A stretch of DNA of 64,000 nucleotides from Paludibacter sp. (GCA_028710415.1 JAQTUE010000006.1:124001-188000), one strand, 5' to 3'. Shown: positions 27,768 through 36,893, counted from the stretch's first letter. Notes: generated by a model not told the origin, from the letters alone. A program made the numbers and translations.

Positions 27768-27877
27768 ACAACGTAAATACTAGTGATATGGAAAAGAAAG
27801 AACTTGAATTTAAAGATATACTGTTTTTATCCGTTCTGATCATTCCCTTTGTGATACTTATGTTAGTTGCAAATTAA
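27764..27877 (+). CDS. 37-aa single-pass membrane microprotein, translationally coupled
   Basis: The ORF begins with an ATGA overlap on the GH3 stop and ends 4 bases before the next gene's likely start, so it fits tightly in the operon. The sequence opens MNNVNTSDMEKKELEFKD and ends with a hydrophobic helix ILFLSVLIIPFVILMLVAN. An alternative start is Met9 (27788). No signal cleavage site is visible. The N-terminus would be cytoplasmic or charged-face anchored. I do not recognise the family. The pattern loosely resembles NapE-like mini-proteins, but it is too short to assign. Overlap and spacing are the main evidence that it is real. Confidence 0.6.
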   Translation: MNNVNTSDMEKKELEFKDILFLSVLIIPFVILMLVAN

Positions 27878-27881
27878 ATTC

Positions 27882-29564
27882 ATGAAAACAATTCAAAACC
27901 ATGCTGTTGTTATCTTGCTGGGTATGTTGGTTTTCCTGAGTTCAAATGCAGTTGCAACTGTTGTTCTCCGCGATTCAGTAATTAGTTGGCAGCATCATCG
28001 CTATACTACTAATGCAGACTATAGCATGAAAACCATGGCTACTGCCGATAATGACATTGTCAGCGTGCAGTTTGCGGGGAAAGTAATTGAGAATGACTTG
28101 TTCCGGATCGTATTAGTGCCTGAATTCGGAGGGAGGGTACTTTCGTATTTCTATAAGCCAACTGTCCATGAATATCTCTATCAGAGTCCCTGCGGAACGC
28201 CGTACGGGATAAGCCAGAGTAACTTTTATTATAACTGGCTGATGGTATACGGGGGGATATTCCCGACATTCCCGGAACCGGAGCATGGCAAGACATGGTT
28301 GAAACCCTGGCAGTATACGGTTGTCAAGAGTACGGCGGATACAGTCATCGTTCGCATGTCGCTCACTGATAATACCGAATACACCGGACGTCCCGGTCAG
28401 TTCAACAACGGCATTACCGGCATCACCTGCGATGTGGAAGTGGGGGTGTATACCGGGCAAGCAGGCTTTTCGTTCAATGTGAAACTGACCAATCCGACAG
28501 CACAATCTAAAAAATACGAATACTGGACTTGTACCACTTTGACACCGGGATCGGTCCCCGGGAATACTTTTTCGCCTGTCAATTCGGAAATGGTGGTGCC
28601 AATGACTACATACGAAGCAGCCTGGAGTACCAATAACTGGATAGGGAAATACACCGGTACCTTTGATTTCTCCAAAATAAACATGCTCGATGAGTGGCCT
28701 GAAATGGGAATTGCCTACGCTACCACCCGGACGGATAATTACTGGGGAGTGATCAACCATGTAAATGAAGAGGGTTTTTTCCGCATTGCCGACCGCACAG
28801 TTACCAAAGGCCTCAAGCTCTGGACCTGGGGCAGGGATGCTGTGAATGCCAATAAGCTGAGCATTTCCAACGGTGGAAAGGACGATTATATTGAGTTATG
28901 GGGTGGTGTGGTCATGCATTTTTTTGATGATGCTACCTTCAATGCTTCCAGTCAGCTCTCCTGGCCGGAGTATTTTTATCCGACTGTCGGGTTGCCGGGT
29001 ATTACAGCTATGAACAACCAGGGCGGGACATTTATAGACCTCGATTCGAATACGGGTACCGGAATTTATAATTTGAAACTGAATTATTTCCTGACGCAGC
29101 CGGACAAAAATTATACGGTCGACTTCTATTCGAACCAGAATAATTCAACTCCATTGTTTACGGAGAACATTATATCCGATCGCAGGGGCAACCTGATTCA
29201 AAAACCGATTCAGCCGGGAGCTTTTATCAATGGGATCAATAACCTGAAGGCAATCCTGAAAAATGAGAATGGTGAAATTGTATTGACTGCCCAGAAGCAA
29301 TTCAGCCTGTCGAATACCGCGGTGTCGTCACCGGGAGACGATAATTTTTTGGTTCAAATCCTGAATCGTACCCCTCATCAACTGGAATTCAGTGTTGAAA
29401 ATGGCCTGTCAGGGGAAGCCAGTCTTTTTAGCATGGAAGGTAAGTTGGTTTATGCAGGAAGTTTTGTAAATGGCACAAAAGTTGATGTTGCAACTTCGGG
29501 AATATATATAGTGAAAATGAAACTGGAGAACAGCATCATAACAAGAAAGATTGGTTTATATTAA
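27882..29564 (+). CDS. Secreted DUF5107-like protein with T9SS tail
   Basis: The open frame reaches back to 27867, but the signal peptide (MKTIQNHAVVILLGMLVFLS) starts at Met6, 27882, just after the small ORF. That gives 560 aa. The segment ENDLFRIVLVPEFGGRVLSYFYKPTVHEYLY matches the start of DUF5107 domains, which have a galactose-mutarotase-like fold. WTCTTLTPG and ELWGGVVMHFFDDATF follow within it. A degenerate T9SS tail closes the protein (SMEGKLVYAGSF to SGIYIVKMKLENSIITRKIGLY). The biochemical role of DUF5107 is not settled; carbohydrate binding or processing is plausible. It is the last gene of unit A. Confidence 0.75.
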   Translation: MKTIQNHAVVILLGMLVFLSSNAVATVVLRDSVISWQHHRYTTNADYSMKTMATADNDIVSVQFAGKVIENDLFRIVLVPEFGGRVLSYFYKPTVHEYLYQSPCGTPYGISQSNFYYNWLMVYGGIFPTFPEPEHGKTWLKPWQYTVVKSTADTVIVRMSLTDNTEYTGRPGQFNNGITGITCDVEVGVYTGQAGFSFNVKLTNPTAQSKKYEYWTCTTLTPGSVPGNTFSPVNSEMVVPMTTYEAAWSTNNWIGKYTGTFDFSKINMLDEWPEMGIAYATTRTDNYWGVINHVNEEGFFRIADRTVTKGLKLWTWGRDAVNANKLSISNGGKDDYIELWGGVVMHFFDDATFNASSQLSWPEYFYPTVGLPGITAMNNQGGTFIDLDSNTGTGIYNLKLNYFLTQPDKNYTVDFYSNQNNSTPLFTENIISDRRGNLIQKPIQPGAFINGINNLKAILKNENGEIVLTAQKQFSLSNTAVSSPGDDNFLVQILNRTPHQLEFSVENGLSGEASLFSMEGKLVYAGSFVNGTKVDVATSGIYIVKMKLENSIITRKIGLY

Positions 29565-29646
29565 TATTTATTTGGTTGTCTCGTCATGCTATGACGAAGG
29601 GTATTAAGTTTTTAAGGTTGAATTTTTTGTGTTAGTTAGTTGGTTA

Positions 29647-29695
29647 AAATGGTTCTTTGTGTGGTTCATTCCACACTCAGAACCATTTGTTTTTT
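29647..29695 (+). terminator. Strong intrinsic terminator ending unit A
   Basis: AAATGGTTCT and AGAACCATTT pair (10 bp), enclosing GTGTGG/CCACAC (6 bp) around a 6-nt loop. TTTTTT follows at 29690-29695. It lies 83 bases after the stop of the DUF5107-like gene. Confidence 0.88.
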
Positions 29696-30573
29696 AGGCA
29701 TTAATTTTATTTTGATACAACTTAAGTCGTAAGCTATAACTTAAAACAGAACACTTTAGCCTATGGTTTCAATAAACTAATTAACTAAATTAGCTGTTCA
29801 ACTTAATCAGAAAACTTAGTCTCCATTTGTTCTTGGTTGCGAGGGGGTTGCGAGGGGGTTGGCTGGGGGTTGGCTGGGGGTTCCGAGGGCCCTGGCCCTC
29901 GAAACCCCCTCGAAAGGCCCTCGAAACCCCCTCGAAAGGCCCTCGATACCCCCTTGATACCCCCTCGAAAGTAAGACTTTACAAAGACCGGATCAAGAGC
30001 TGTGTCAATCCAACAGCCTGAAAAGTGATTTCGGAATTTCATCCGGAATTCAGGGCGAAATGATATTCCTGCTTTGTTCGAAATGCATCATACAGATCCT
30101 TACAAGTAGTTTCTTTAGAAAATTTAATTGTTGCGGTTAAAATACAAAGCGTTTTTTCAAAGAAATGTGCATGTTTATGCATTAAATTCATTTTAATTTA
30201 TATATTTGAACTTTTATCAGGTTCATTATGCTGAGAATATGGAGTTAAAATAGAACGTTAAGTATCAAAAAGCGAAAGTTTAAATCCCAACGAAGAATCA
30301 ATTTGGTTTTCAATATCCTTACCGATTTAATTTAGGAAAAGGTCCGGTTGCGGGGAATTGCTTCAGGAATAAATTCTGCCGGATTGAATAATGGTTCCTA
30401 TAAGCAATTCTTCAAAGAAAAATTACCGGAAGCGCTACTAAATCAAATTAACTTACCGGATGGAAAAAACAATTGAACGCATCGTTCGAACAGCATTCTT
30501 GTTTTAGTAAAGGATAATTCGAGTTCAAATCAGAAAAAGGGTGTATTTTTCATTGTGAAATACAAGTAAAAAC
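29696..30573. other. Non-coding gap between units A and B
   Basis: It holds the G/C-rich 11-bp-periodic hairpin (29839-29971), an orphan -7-like box TATATTTG (30201-30208), and a 47-codon open stretch without a start (30336-30476) that might be a gene remnant but matches nothing I know. No functional gene is supported here. Promoter module B follows directly. Confidence 0.7.
29839..29971. repeat. Long hairpin of 11-bp repeats, G/C-rich variant (copy 3)
   Basis: The left arm has four 11-bp units (GCGAGGGGGTT twice, GGCTGGGGGTT twice; 29839-29882). The centre is CGAGGGCCCTGGCCCTCG. The right arm runs in exact 11-bp steps from 29897 to 29971 (units such as CCTCGAAACCC, CCTCGAAAGGC, CCTCGATACCC). 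The flank ATTTGTTCTTGGTTG resembles ATTTGTTTTAGGTTG of the copies at 3.8 and 54.1 kb, so it is a diverged member of that family. G/C content is far above that of its surroundings. Confidence 0.85.
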
Positions 30574-30721
30574 ATGTTGTAGAACATATAATTATTTAAC
30601 ATGCACGAATACAGATAGATATGTCGATTCATGTAGTAGCTGAATGAAAGAAAATGAGTTGAACTGTGAGTTTTTGTGAGGTGAAAATTGATGTTCTATC
30701 ATTTTATTTCGTCTATATTTG
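30574..30721 (+). promoter_or_regulatory. Promoter module B: dyad, TGC block, TTTTTGTGAGG, -7 box
   Basis: It drives unit B. Elements are the dyad ATGTT-GTAG-AACAT (30574-30587), TGCACGAATACAGATA (30602-30617), TTTTTGTGAGG (30671-30681) and the -7 box TATATTTG (30714-30721), 54 nt before the ATG at 30775. Spacing from dyad end to -7 box start is 127 nt as in modules A and C. No regulator gene is adjacent here, so any factor must act in trans. Confidence 0.8.
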
Positions 30722-30774
30722 CAATACAATTTTCAACAAACATACAACATTATTAATTTTTAAAATTTAAAGAC

Positions 30775-31698
30775 ATGAAAAGATTTACAAAAAAAGCAAT
30801 GATGCTGGTAGTGGCCATGCTAATTTTAGGGAGTGTTTTTGTACAGGCTGAAAAACGGTACGTATTTGCATTAGGTGGATTTCCTAAAACCAACGGAGTC
30901 GCAGATCCAGGTTGGAATGCAAACTGGGTAGATTTCAGATTAGACGATTTGAACAGGATATTGTATATCTGGGCATCAGGTGAAACAATCGCGGGAACTC
31001 CGGCTGTTGGTGTTGGAGCATTGGGTCAAACAGGTTACCAGGCGTTTAATGTGGCTGCACCGGCAGGATGGTGGGGCTGCGGATATTATGTAGGTCCGGA
31101 TAGCGGAAATGCAACAGCCAGTATGGATATGACTGATGTTACTACAGCAGGGGTATTTCACTTTGCAATTCGTACCACTTGCGCAACTGATATTACTATC
31201 AACCTTTATGGAAGTACAGTTGATCCTTCCGATCCATTTATTACTGCCATTACGAATGGTAAGTTTATTATCAACACAACCAATTTACCGGTTTCTAAAC
31301 GCGATGGAACACAATGGGTAGAATTTAATGTACCTATGACTCAATTAATGGGACCTTCGGTAGTTGCAACGAATAACTTACGTTACTTAGGCCCAGTAAA
31401 GAAATGTAATTACCTGACTTTTGCAGGTGGAAATGACAAGGGCAGCTTTATTGCATGGGATAATGTTTACGTTTCAACCGGAGCAACAGCCGTTGAATCT
31501 GTAAAAGCAGACAAACTTGATATTTCGATGGTAGGAAACCAACTCAAGGTTTCGGATAACACAAATACAGTGAATATATTTTCAGTAAGCGGAGCCCGGG
31601 TATTAAGCAGCAAACTGAACGATATTGATATCTCCGGTCTTAAATCAGGCGTCTATGTAGTGAAAGCAGGAAACCGGGTTTCTAAATTCAACAAATAA
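30775..31698 (+). CDS. Secreted single-domain glycan-binding-like protein, T9SS
   Basis: This 307-aa protein has a signal peptide ending VFVQA, one all-beta domain (about 20-240) and a short T9SS tail (NIFSVSGARVLSSKLND to SGVYVVKAGNRVSKFNK). The domain has WVDFRLDDLNRILYIWASGE, GWWGCGYYVG, FHFAIRTTC and GTQWVEFNVPM. These line up with the three tandem domains of the protein at 60835 (for example YLDLRPN, WFGVGFVN, ILHFVLKTT, GQWHVVEIPM). I do not know an established family name. It is the first gene of unit B, next to SusC/SusD, a usual place for a surface glycan-binding protein, so that role is inferred. No catalytic signature is seen. Confidence 0.78.
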   Translation: MKRFTKKAMMLVVAMLILGSVFVQAEKRYVFALGGFPKTNGVADPGWNANWVDFRLDDLNRILYIWASGETIAGTPAVGVGALGQTGYQAFNVAAPAGWWGCGYYVGPDSGNATASMDMTDVTTAGVFHFAIRTTCATDITINLYGSTVDPSDPFITAITNGKFIINTTNLPVSKRDGTQWVEFNVPMTQLMGPSVVATNNLRYLGPVKKCNYLTFAGGNDKGSFIAWDNVYVSTGATAVESVKADKLDISMVGNQLKVSDNTNTVNIFSVSGARVLSSKLNDIDISGLKSGVYVVKAGNRVSKFNK

Positions 31699-31719
31699 TT
31701 CATTTCAACCTTTCAATTT

Positions 31720-31759
31720 AAATTTGGTTGCTTAACAACAGACTTAAGCAACCAAATTT
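31720..31759 (+). terminator. Intercistronic hairpin before susC
   Basis: AAATTTGGTTGCTTAA (31720-31735) pairs perfectly over 16 bp with 31744-31759 around an 8-nt loop. There is no T-run. It lies between the promoter-proximal binding-protein gene and susC and could set the higher level of the first gene relative to the transporter. Confidence 0.7.
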
Positions 31760-31883
31760 CACCTATCACCTATCACCTTTTTATTAAATCAGGGTTCCCT
31801 GAATGCCGGGAGGGGGTTGACTTTTCACATGAATTTCCAAATCATAAATCTCATTAATTTCACCAGCTTAAATTTAATTATTT

Positions 31884-34800
31884 ATGAAAAAAGAACTAAT
31901 CTCTCTTTTCATTTTCATCGTAATCAGTCTGACTGCTTTTGCACAAGAGTACAAAGTAAGCGGAACGATCATTTCCGACGATGATAAAATGCCAATTATT
32001 GGAGCGAATGTTGTCGTTAAAGGAACAAGCAAAGGTACTATCACAGATTCGAACGGACAGTTCACAATTGAGGTACAAAAAAACAAGAGCCTTTTATTTT
32101 CATATATAGGCTATCTAAATGAAGAACAAAAAATCACTAATAATATTTCAAATCTTAAGATAACCCTCAAAACAAATTCCGTTGTTCTTGACGAAGTAGT
32201 TGCTGTGGGGTATGGTACAGTTAAGAAAAGTGACCTGACCGGGGCTGTAGCATCGGTTTCAGGAGAACAGTTACGGAAACTTCCTGCAGCCAGTATTGAT
32301 AAAGCCTTGCAGGGATTGACTCCGGGTGTAACCGTGGTAGCCAATAGTGGCCAACCGGGATCGGATATGGTTATTCGTATCCGTGGTATTGGTACAACAA
32401 ATGATGCATCCCCTTTATTTGTGGTGGATGGTGTTATGGTGGGGAATATAAATTTTTTATCGCCAAACGATATTAAATCAGTTGAAGTATTGAAAGATGC
32501 ATCTTCATCGGCTATTTACGGAGCGCGAGGTGCGAATGGTGTGATATTGGTAACAACCAACCAGGGAAACAGAAGCGGAAAAATGACCTTGTCGGTGGAT
32601 GCTTATTATGGAGTACAAAACCGTGCCAAGAAATTAAGCTTAATGAATTCCGACCAATTATCAAAATTCTGGGGTTATACTGGTACCTCTTCAAAAGATT
32701 TCAACGATTGGGTATTTACTAACTTTTCGAAAGCCAAGCCTTATATCCCTACCGGATTAGATTTCTCAAATGTTAATACTGACTGGCAAGACGTCGTATT
32801 TACCGGTAATGCTCCGATACAAAATTATCACGTAGCTGCAAACGGTGGAACTGAAAAAACTTCTTACTCTATCAGTGCCGGCTATTTTGATCAAAGCGGT
32901 ATCATTATGACCTCTTATTTTAAAAGGTTTACATTTCGGGTAAATTCTTCAGCCCAAGTAAACGATTGGCTTAAAGTGGGTGAAAATATGTCACTCATGA
33001 CATCCGACTCCCGTGGAGGAAATCCGAACAGTGACCAATCTTCATTGCTTAACAGTGCCATTCGGTTTGCCCCTTGGGATAGGCCTTATTATCCGGCAGG
33101 TGTAGCATTAGGTTCGGATATTGTTGATCCGTACTGGGTAGCTGCTTCTACAATTACGAACTACGTTAACCCGATAAGTATGACTGTTTTCGATCACCCA
33201 TCAAATCAGTTTGACCGTCTGGTTGGTGATGCTTATCTGGAAATAAAACCATTTAAAGATTTAGTTTATAAAGCTGATTTTGGGATTGATCTTTCATATG
33301 GCAGAAACCGGGAATTTAAAGAAGCTTATAAAGTTTCGCCAACTGATTTCTTTCAACCCACCAATTTTATCACTGAAGGTTTTCAACGCTATCAGACCTG
33401 GTCGGTAGAACAAACATTGACATATAGCAAAGTAATAGGAAAGCATAATTTCTCAGCCATGGTTGGATCATCCGTGTCGGAATATATGTTTAATTCATTG
33501 GGAGGATCAAAGGTTGGTATCGCGTATCCTACTCCAGATAACTGGTACATATCAATGGCAACTGGTGACCCTACTAAGACAACTTTAGGAGATGGTGTCG
33601 GACGTGACCGCTTAGCTTCTTTTTTAGGTCGTGTGAACTATTCCTATAATAACAGGTATTTATTTACCGCCAATTTCCGTGCCGATGGTTCTACTAAATT
33701 TCCTGTAAACAATCTTTGGGGATATTTCCCATCATTTTCTTTAGGATGGAAAGCCAGTGAAGAAGAGTTTTTCGCACCTTTACGTTCAACAATCGACATT
33801 TTAAAAGTAAGGGCAGGATGGGGACAAATTGGAAATGAAAAAATTAATGGCAATAACTTTTTCCCAAAAGTTACCCAAGGTATTGAGTTTGTTACGTATG
33901 CATTCGGTACCGGTGATCAACAACTGGCAAATGGAGGCACAATGACTTCATTACCAACCAAGAATTTAAAATGGGAAACCACAGAACAATCCAATATAGG
34001 GATCGATTTTGGTATGTGTCGAAATCGTCTTACCGGTAGCATGGATTATTATATCAAAGACACCAAAGACATGCTTTTAAGTGTTGTATTACCCGAGCAT
34101 CTTGGAATAGAATTTCCTTCACCTGCCAATGTAGGGCAGGTAAGAAACAGCGGATTTGAATTGCTATTAAACTGGAGGGATAAAATAACCAAGAACTTAA
34201 ATTTCTCAGTTGGAGGGAATCTGGCAACTGTAAAAAATAAATTCACCAAAATGGGTGCCAGTTCACCGTTGGTGTATGAAAACTTTAATGGAGAAACTTT
34301 AACCCGCTCTATAGAAGGGTATCCATTGTATTCTTTCTATGGCTATACTTCCGACGGAATATATCAAAACCAATCGGAAATAGATAATAATGTAGTCAGG
34401 GATGCCAGTGGAAAAGTCGGTTTATACCAATATGGAGCTGATGGAAAACCTTTTCATGATGCCAATGGGAATCTGGTTGCAGATCCTAATGGGAAACAAG
34501 TTCAGATTACCATTCCCGGTATAATGGCCCCTGGTGATATCCGTTATAAAGATTTAAATGGCGATGGATTAATAACTGACAAAGATAAAAAGATATTAGG
34601 AAGTTCATTCCCTACTTTTACTTACGGGTTCAATGCATCACTTGATTATAAAGGATTTGATATTTCTTTATTTTTCCAGGGAGTTTCAGGAAATATGATT
34701 TACAATTGTAACCGGGTAATCCTGGAAGGACAAGTTGCCAAGGCAACCAATTTAAGCACAGCTATGGCTGATTCATGGAGTGTAACCAATCCTTCGACTA

Positions 34801-35087
34801 CAATGCCTCGTCCTTTTGGCAATACAGCAAATTATTGGGCATCTGATCGTTTTTTGGAAGATGGAAGCTACCTGCGATTGAAGAATGCACAAATTGGCTA
34901 TAATTTACCAAAAAAAATCCTTGCACCTGCAAAAATTGAATCATGCAGACTTTATGTTTCTGGGACTAATTTGTTGACCTTTACCAAATACACAGGGTAT
35001 GATCCGGAAGCAAGTTATTCGGGTGTGGACAGAGGGAATTATCCTCAGGCAGTAACTATTTTGTTTGGTGTTAAAATGGACTTATAA
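31884..35087 (+). CDS. SusC-like TonB-dependent outer-membrane transporter
   Basis: The 1067-aa protein has a signal peptide (MKKELISLFIFIVISLTAFA), an N-terminal carboxypeptidase-regulatory-like domain (YKVSGTIISDDDKMPIIGANV, GQFTI), a TonB-box-like stretch (DEVVAVGYGTVKKSDLTGAV) and the plug (LQGLTPGVTV, IRIRGIGTTNDASPLFVVDG, ASSSAIYGARGANGVILVTT). The rest is a 22-strand-type barrel ending TILFGVKMDL. It imports glycan oligosaccharides across the outer membrane using TonB-derived energy, in complex with the SusD-like protein encoded 64 bases downstream. The substrate is inferred from neighbouring GH81, GH128 and GH16 enzymes. Confidence 0.96.
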   Translation: MKKELISLFIFIVISLTAFAQEYKVSGTIISDDDKMPIIGANVVVKGTSKGTITDSNGQFTIEVQKNKSLLFSYIGYLNEEQKITNNISNLKITLKTNSVVLDEVVAVGYGTVKKSDLTGAVASVSGEQLRKLPAASIDKALQGLTPGVTVVANSGQPGSDMVIRIRGIGTTNDASPLFVVDGVMVGNINFLSPNDIKSVEVLKDASSSAIYGARGANGVILVTTNQGNRSGKMTLSVDAYYGVQNRAKKLSLMNSDQLSKFWGYTGTSSKDFNDWVFTNFSKAKPYIPTGLDFSNVNTDWQDVVFTGNAPIQNYHVAANGGTEKTSYSISAGYFDQSGIIMTSYFKRFTFRVNSSAQVNDWLKVGENMSLMTSDSRGGNPNSDQSSLLNSAIRFAPWDRPYYPAGVALGSDIVDPYWVAASTITNYVNPISMTVFDHPSNQFDRLVGDAYLEIKPFKDLVYKADFGIDLSYGRNREFKEAYKVSPTDFFQPTNFITEGFQRYQTWSVEQTLTYSKVIGKHNFSAMVGSSVSEYMFNSLGGSKVGIAYPTPDNWYISMATGDPTKTTLGDGVGRDRLASFLGRVNYSYNNRYLFTANFRADGSTKFPVNNLWGYFPSFSLGWKASEEEFFAPLRSTIDILKVRAGWGQIGNEKINGNNFFPKVTQGIEFVTYAFGTGDQQLANGGTMTSLPTKNLKWETTEQSNIGIDFGMCRNRLTGSMDYYIKDTKDMLLSVVLPEHLGIEFPSPANVGQVRNSGFELLLNWRDKITKNLNFSVGGNLATVKNKFTKMGASSPLVYENFNGETLTRSIEGYPLYSFYGYTSDGIYQNQSEIDNNVVRDASGKVGLYQYGADGKPFHDANGNLVADPNGKQVQITIPGIMAPGDIRYKDLNGDGLITDKDKKILGSSFPTFTYGFNASLDYKGFDISLFFQGVSGNMIYNCNRVILEGQVAKATNLSTAMADSWSVTNPSTTMPRPFGNTANYWASDRFLEDGSYLRLKNAQIGYNLPKKILAPAKIESCRLYVSGTNLLTFTKYTGYDPEASYSGVDRGNYPQAVTILFGVKMDL

Positions 35088-35151
35088 AGAGTTTACAATT
35101 GCCAATTTGAGATTGACGATTTAAATGAAGAACAAATTAAAAATCAAATCA

Positions 35152-36852
35152 ATGAAAACAAAAATATATTTAATACTGGCACTTGTTACTACTGTAATGC
35201 TAAGCAGTTGTAATGATTATTTAACTCCAACGCCACTCGCGATAGTAAAGTTAAGCGATTATTTTACAAGTGACACAGCGGCTATAGCTGCGGTCAATGC
35301 AGCCTATGTACCGTTACAATGGCAATATGGCAGTAATGGGCTTACTTACGGAAACGAATGGTTTATAGGAGATGTAGTATCGGACGATGCCCTTAAAGGG
35401 GGAGGGGGAACCGTAGGCTCGGATATGAATACCGTTTATTTAATGGAAAATTTCCAGGGCAGCGCAAACAATAATTACCTGGAAACACTTTACACCATAA
35501 ATTACCAAGGGATTTTCCGCACCAATTTTGCAATGGAAAATATCAATGGTATGCAAGCGGGAACAATTACTCAGGCTATAAAAGACCGGTTAATTGGTGA
35601 ATCCAAATTCTTACGTGCTTATTATCATTTTAGGTTAATGCGTTTATTCGGTGGAATTATAAAGGGAGATCGCACTTTTACTCAGAGTGATGCCTTAATG
35701 GCTCGTTCATCAAAGGAAGAAATCGACAAATTTATCCGTCAGGACCTGGAAGATGCCATAAAATTACTTCCATTAAAAAGTGAATATGCCAGTACGGAAT
35801 TAGGACGCGCAACGAAAGGATCAGCCCAGGCCATGTTGATGCGGGTTATTCTTTTCGATATTAATGAATCATTTGCCAATAAGACAGCTGATTATGCTCA
35901 TGTGATTTCTTTGGGGGACAGTATTATTGCTTCTAACCAATACCAGTTAAAGGTAAAGTATCAGGATTTTTTCAAGACATTCTACAATATCCCGGCTGTT
36001 GTTGCCAAATTTGTCGAAGAAAATGGTCCGGAATCAGTTTTTGAAGTTCAATATATTTCGGAATCCACATCCGATTGGGGAGGTTCAGCAGGAGGATTGG
36101 GAATGACCCGTGGAAATTTTGACCCATTAGTAACCCGCTCGAGGGGAGGTGGTTTAGCCGGAGTCCTGTCAGCATCAAGTCAAACGGGTTATGGTTTCAA
36201 CCGGCCAACCCAGGATTTGTATGATGAATTCGAACCTGGTGATAACAGGCGTGATGAGGCAATTTTACCATACGATTCAACGGATGTATATGGAACAGAA
36301 GCTGAACATTTTTACAACGATGGGTATCATGCCCGTAAAGCGACCCTGGGATTTTGGGTAGCTTACAAAGGAAAACAAATATTTATCAATCCTACATTTT
36401 ATGCCATGCGTTCACCAAGCAATACATTCATAATTCGATATTCCGATGTATTATTAATGTATGGTGAAGCGAAATGTGAAAGCAATGATGTCAATGGGGG
36501 TGCAGCTGCTTTGAATTTAGTCAGGCAGCGTGCCAAAAATTCATCAACAAATCCTCTTGATCCAACTATTTTACCACTTTTCCCTTATGGGGGTTATACC
36601 AATGATCAAACAGGTTTACGTGCTGCAATCCGTCATGAACGTCGTGTTGAATTCGCTATGGAAGGACAACGTTGGTTTGACCTGGTACGCTGGCGTACAG
36701 CCGAACAGGTTATGAATGCGTATCGTCAAAAATATATCACTAAAGAAGGAAAGGATATGAGTGCATTTGACCCAAATAAGCACTATTTATTCCCAATTCC
36801 TGAAACACAGTTGAACGCGAATCCACTATTAAAACAAAATCCGGGATATTGA
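35152..36852 (+). CDS. SusD-like glycan-binding lipoprotein
   Basis: The frame opens at 35125, but the lipoprotein signal MKTKIYLILALVTTVMLSSC starts at Met10, 35152, giving 566 aa. The lipobox LSSC followed by NDYL is typical of SusD proteins. RagB/SusD features include FLRAYYHFRLMRLFGG, RATKGSAQAMLMRV, DVLLMYGEAKCESND, AALNLVRQRA, RHERRVEFAMEGQRWFDLVRW and the C-terminal HYLFPIPETQLNANPLLKQNPGY. It caps the SusC barrel on the cell surface and captures the oligosaccharide. Confidence 0.96.
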   Translation: MKTKIYLILALVTTVMLSSCNDYLTPTPLAIVKLSDYFTSDTAAIAAVNAAYVPLQWQYGSNGLTYGNEWFIGDVVSDDALKGGGGTVGSDMNTVYLMENFQGSANNNYLETLYTINYQGIFRTNFAMENINGMQAGTITQAIKDRLIGESKFLRAYYHFRLMRLFGGIIKGDRTFTQSDALMARSSKEEIDKFIRQDLEDAIKLLPLKSEYASTELGRATKGSAQAMLMRVILFDINESFANKTADYAHVISLGDSIIASNQYQLKVKYQDFFKTFYNIPAVVAKFVEENGPESVFEVQYISESTSDWGGSAGGLGMTRGNFDPLVTRSRGGGLAGVLSASSQTGYGFNRPTQDLYDEFEPGDNRRDEAILPYDSTDVYGTEAEHFYNDGYHARKATLGFWVAYKGKQIFINPTFYAMRSPSNTFIIRYSDVLLMYGEAKCESNDVNGGAAALNLVRQRAKNSSTNPLDPTILPLFPYGGYTNDQTGLRAAIRHERRVEFAMEGQRWFDLVRWRTAEQVMNAYRQKYITKEGKDMSAFDPNKHYLFPIPETQLNANPLLKQNPGY

Positions 36853-36866
36853 TCATTAGTCTCATA

Positions 36867-36893
36867 CCGGGCTTAGTAAAATGCTAAGCCCGG
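36867..36893 (+). terminator. G/C-rich hairpin after susD
   Basis: CCGGGCTTAG and CTAAGCCCGG form a perfect 10-bp stem with a 7-nt loop. The flanks AGTCT and AGACT can extend it. No T-run follows, so transcription may partly continue into the GH16 gene. The gap to that gene is 158 bases. Confidence 0.65.

Noticed and set aside
27764-27877. Assignment of the microprotein to NapE
   Set aside because: Only a loose hydrophobic pattern agrees; no nitrate-reductase genes are nearby.
28113-28760. 215-aa ORF antisense to the DUF5107-like gene
   Set aside because: The sense frame has signal peptide, domain and sorting tail; the antisense frame has none of these and no promoter.
29647-29695. Short MITE-like element because ends read TGGTTCT and AGAACCA
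   Set aside because: It is only 40 bp, has no target duplication, and is fully explained as a stem-loop followed by a T-run after the last gene of unit A.
29803-30042. Gly/Pro/Arg-rich ORFs on both strands
   Set aside because: They are translations of the 11-bp repeat hairpin; both strands are open because of G/C bias, not coding.
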